Assembly (NCBI RefSeq): GCF_003664035.1
Contig: NZ_RCCK01000012.1
Span: forward strand, 372,001-436,000
DNA length: 64,000 nt
From: Pedobacter alluvionis
GTDB lineage: Bacteria > Bacteroidota > Bacteroidia > Sphingobacteriales > Sphingobacteriaceae
Direction: 5' to 3'
Part shown: piece after piece, positions 61,587-64,000 of the stretch
Layout: each line of letters opens with the position of its first letter
How positions within the stretch are numbered: the first letter of the stretch is position 1
Notes under the pieces: model-generated
Told to the model about the DNA's origin: nothing
Database searches by the model: none
What the model saw: only the letters and a program-made list of their open reading frames with translations
Program-made: the position numbers and the translations under genes

Positions 61587-64000
61587 ATGTATAAAAATTA
61601 TAATAAGATTTTATGCAAGCCTTTGCGCTGCTTTTATAAAATATTGTTTATCATGAAGTTAACAACTATTATACTCTTAGCAACGTTGCTTCAGGTGAGC
61701 GCCACCGGATTCGCCCAAAAGGTTACTTTTGTGCAGAAAAACAGTACGCTCAAAGAAATTTTCGGAGCGATCAGAAAACAGACAGGTTACGATGTCGTAG
61801 CCTCTTCAGATCAGCTTTTTCAAACGGTAAAAATAGATGCAGGCTTCAGGAACGCTCCGCTGGAAAAAGTACTGGATAAATGCCTGGAAAATCTCCCGTT
61901 CAGTTATGCGATTGACGAGCATTCGGTGATTATCAGCAGGAAAGAAAAGTCTGTAGCCGAAAAAATTATCAGCTTATTCACCCCTAAAATAACAGTAAGC
62001 GGGGTGGTGAAAGTAAAACAGGGGCCACTCGGGGGCGTATCCATCCTGATAGAACGTACACACCGGGTGAGCCGGACAAAAGATGATGGTAGTTTTTCTA
62101 TTGAGGGACTTGAAAAGGAAGATGTACTGGTAGTGAGTTACATTGGTTATCAGCAACAGAAAATACATGTGGCAGATGTTGATGGGGTAATCAACATTGA
62201 ACTGAAGCCCAGCACCAATGTCCTGGATGAAGTGCGGGTGCTGGCTTATGGACAAAAAACTTCTCAAAGAACAAATACCGGCTCTACAGTTTCTATAGAC
62301 GCAGCTGTATTGGAGAAAACACCCACTTCAGATCCTATTGCTGCATTACAGGGCAGGGTCTCGGGCATGTTGATTACCAATAACAGTGGCTTGCCGGGCG
62401 CACAAGTGAGTGTGCAGATAAGGGGGATAAATACATTGAATCTTGATGGAAAAGCCAGAATGCCGCTCTATATCGTAGATGGCGTTCCTTTTACTTCAAG
62501 CTCTATTGCTAGTTTAACCAATATTGGCATACTGACTAATGGATCGAGTGAAAGTCCATTTAAAAGTATAGATCCCAGTTCAATTGCAAATATCGAGGTC
62601 CTTAAAGATGCGGATGCGACAGCGATCTACGGCGCGAGAGGAGCCAATGGAGTGATCCTGATCACGACAAAAAGAGGTAAAGCGGGCCAGATACAAATCG
62701 GCGCCGACGTTTACGCATCTATTGCTAAAATCCCACACTACATTGATATGCTGAATACGGAACAATATCTTGACATGCGCAGACAGGCTGCAATCAATGA
62801 TGGGATAGAAATCACCGACGATGCATTCCCTGATTTAACCAAGTGGAGCCAAACGAAATATACCAATTGGCAAAAGGAGTTTTTTGATAAAACGGCGTTA
62901 ACGCAAAATGCAGAGTTGAATATTACTGGTGGAAGTAATCAGACCCGTTTTATGCTGGGTGGAGGATATAGAAATGAGAAAACGGTATACAATACTAAGG
63001 ATGGACTAAAAAGCGGAAATGTCAGGTTCAATGCCGATCACAATTCAAAGAATAATAAATTGAATCTTGCTTTGACCCTTAGCTATTCAGGTGATAGGAA
63101 TACGGCTATCGCCCTCGATCCTGTTGCTTTTTACGCTCTGCCACCCAATTATTCGTTATATAATGAGGATGGTTCTTTAAACTGGGCAGTACCTAATCCG
63201 ATTGCCACTTCATTAAGCAAGATGGAAAGCAAATCTAAAAGTGCCATCACCAATTTTGTGGGAAGTTACAAAGTATTGCCTGACCTGACGCTGAAAGCCA
63301 GCGTAGGTTATACTGATTTGCGGATCAGGCAAATGATGTTGACGCCTATCGCTGCACAAGACCCTAAATCTTCTAATCCCCAAGGCTACACCTATTACGC
63401 AAATAACAGAAACAACTCATTCACCTTTGAACCCCAGGCAGATTATGTGCTTCACCGTGGAAACAGCACTTTCCGCGCCTTACTTGGTGGCACCTATATT
63501 GATAACAGATCTTCAAATTATGCCTTAAATGCTTATGGCTTTACGGATGATGCTTTGTTGGGCAATGTCTCAGCCGCCCAAAGATCCGACACTACACAAC
63601 TGGCAAGCCAGTATCGTTTTCTCTCTGCTTTTACCCGTATAGGGTATGAATACCAGAATGAACTTTTTGTGAATGCCACATTAAGACGTGATGGTTCCTC
63701 TCGTTTCGCACCCGGTAAACAGTTTGGCGATTTCTGGTCGCTCGGTGCAGCCTGGATTTTTACAGAACGCCAATGGATGAAATCAGCAATGCCCTTCTTA
63801 AGCATGGGTAAACTGAGGGCAAGTTACGGATTGAGCGGTAATGATAATATTGGGGATTACAGTTATTTCGTGAACTACGAAAAAACCTTCAACAAATATC
63901 AGGGAACCGGACTTTTCCCTAAAAACCTTTTCAACAGTGATTATCAATGGGAAGAAAATAAAAAACTCGAAGCCGCAATAGAGCTTGGTTTCCTAAACGA
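61587..64000 (+). CDS. SusC-type TonB receptor with STN signalling domain, 3' end outside window
   Basis: 804 codons visible, open to the window end. Start at 61587 (MYKNYNKI); an ATG at 61557 is in the same frame. A long basic leader precedes the signal peptide (LTTIILLATLLQVSATGFAQ). An STN domain follows (about 50-120, LKEIFGAIRKQTGYDVVASSDQLF), then a carboxypeptidase-like domain (about 130-210), a plug (about 220-370, MPLYIVDGVPFTSSS, SIANIEVLKDADATAIYGARGANGVILITTKRG) and part of a barrel. The STN domain shows that it signals to the FecR protein upstream. The matching SusD gene should lie just beyond the window. The nutrient is unknown. Confidence 0.93.
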   Translation, partial: MYKNYNKILCKPLRCFYKILFIMKLTTIILLATLLQVSATGFAQKVTFVQKNSTLKEIFGAIRKQTGYDVVASSDQLFQTVKIDAGFRNAPLEKVLDKCLENLPFSYAIDEHSVIISRKEKSVAEKIISLFTPKITVSGVVKVKQGPLGGVSILIERTHRVSRTKDDGSFSIEGLEKEDVLVVSYIGYQQQKIHVADVDGVINIELKPSTNVLDEVRVLAYGQKTSQRTNTGSTVSIDAAVLEKTPTSDPIAALQGRVSGMLITNNSGLPGAQVSVQIRGINTLNLDGKARMPLYIVDGVPFTSSSIASLTNIGILTNGSSESPFKSIDPSSIANIEVLKDADATAIYGARGANGVILITTKRGKAGQIQIGADVYASIAKIPHYIDMLNTEQYLDMRRQAAINDGIEITDDAFPDLTKWSQTKYTNWQKEFFDKTALTQNAELNITGGSNQTRFMLGGGYRNEKTVYNTKDGLKSGNVRFNADHNSKNNKLNLALTLSYSGDRNTAIALDPVAFYALPPNYSLYNEDGSLNWAVPNPIATSLSKMESKSKSAITNFVGSYKVLPDLTLKASVGYTDLRIRQMMLTPIAAQDPKSSNPQGYTYYANNRNNSFTFEPQADYVLHRGNSTFRALLGGTYIDNRSSNYALNAYGFTDDALLGNVSAAQRSDTTQLASQYRFLSAFTRIGYEYQNELFVNATLRRDGSSRFAPGKQFGDFWSLGAAWIFTERQWMKSAMPFLSMGKLRASYGLSGNDNIGDYSYFVNYEKTFNKYQGTGLFPKNLFNSDYQWEENKKLEAAIELGFLN

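Noticed and set aside
1..64000. CRISPR arrays, tRNA or rRNA genes, prophage or insertion sequences
   Set aside because: Scanned the spacers for regular short repeats, cloverleaf TTCGAAT arms, transposase or integrase motifs and found none.

Overview
The window is a chromosomal segment from a member of the Bacteroidota, most likely Sphingobacteriaceae and close to Pedobacter. The signs are SusC/SusD pairs, an ECF sigma factor - FecR - STN-type TonB receptor cascade, DUF4142 lipoproteins, TAnnTTTG-type -7 promoter boxes, AT-rich codon use and dispersed palindromic spacers. I see no tRNA, rRNA, CRISPR array, prophage or insertion sequence. Almost everything is chromosomal housekeeping or niche metabolism.

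Layout. 1-2.4 kb: end of a 6-phosphogluconolactonase gene and a cysE-cysM cysteine pair. 2.4-3.9 kb: a repeat-filled gene desert. 3.9-12.3 kb: a secreted beta-propeller/HEAT/cytochrome c protein, a small membrane protein, a fatty-acid desaturase, an 88-bp tandem repeat, an SGNH hydrolase, an esterase, a lipoprotein and a NagD-like HAD phosphatase. 12.4-15.2 kb: a GH36 alpha-galactosidase with a decayed GH95 fucosidase beside it. 15.4-23.1 kb: a SusC/SusD uptake pair behind a SAM-I riboswitch and terminator, then a thioredoxin-fold protein and a DUF4142 lipoprotein. 23.2-28.9 kb: a CoiA-like nuclease, pta-ackA, a VOC protein and a DinB-fold protein.

28.97-36.08 kb is the most interesting part: a tightly packed minus-strand operon of a flavin disulfide reductase, an ABC ATPase, an ABC permease fused to a binding domain, EgtB and EgtD. 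A class V PLP enzyme that could serve as EgtE converges on its end. I read this as a combined ergothioneine synthesis, uptake and redox-recycling island. The binding domain is circularly permuted relative to OpuBC. 36.5-37.6 kb holds a SatD-family protein whose sequence pattern resembles class III nucleotidyl cyclases, coupled to a three-helix membrane protein and preceded by a palindromic operator candidate.

37.8-44.1 kb is a 5-oxoprolinase operon (pxpB-pxpC-pxpA) with an NRAMP-fold transporter lacking the metal-binding DPGN motif and an M1 peptidase. 44.2-49.3 kb: a stand-alone GHKL ATPase, ppx-ppk1 and a histone H1-like protein. 49.4-59.2 kb: YajQ, a GNAT enzyme, a second DUF4142 lipoprotein, a secreted subtilase, YqjF, kdsA, recQ, kdsD and manC, so Kdo and GDP-mannose precursors for the cell surface. 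59.5-64 kb: sigma factor, FecR and the first 804 codons of a SusC receptor that runs off the window.

Sulfur is a recurring theme: cysteine synthesis, a SAM-controlled importer and ergothioneine (made from histidine and a sulfur donor). 5-Oxoproline recovery to glutamate is also present.
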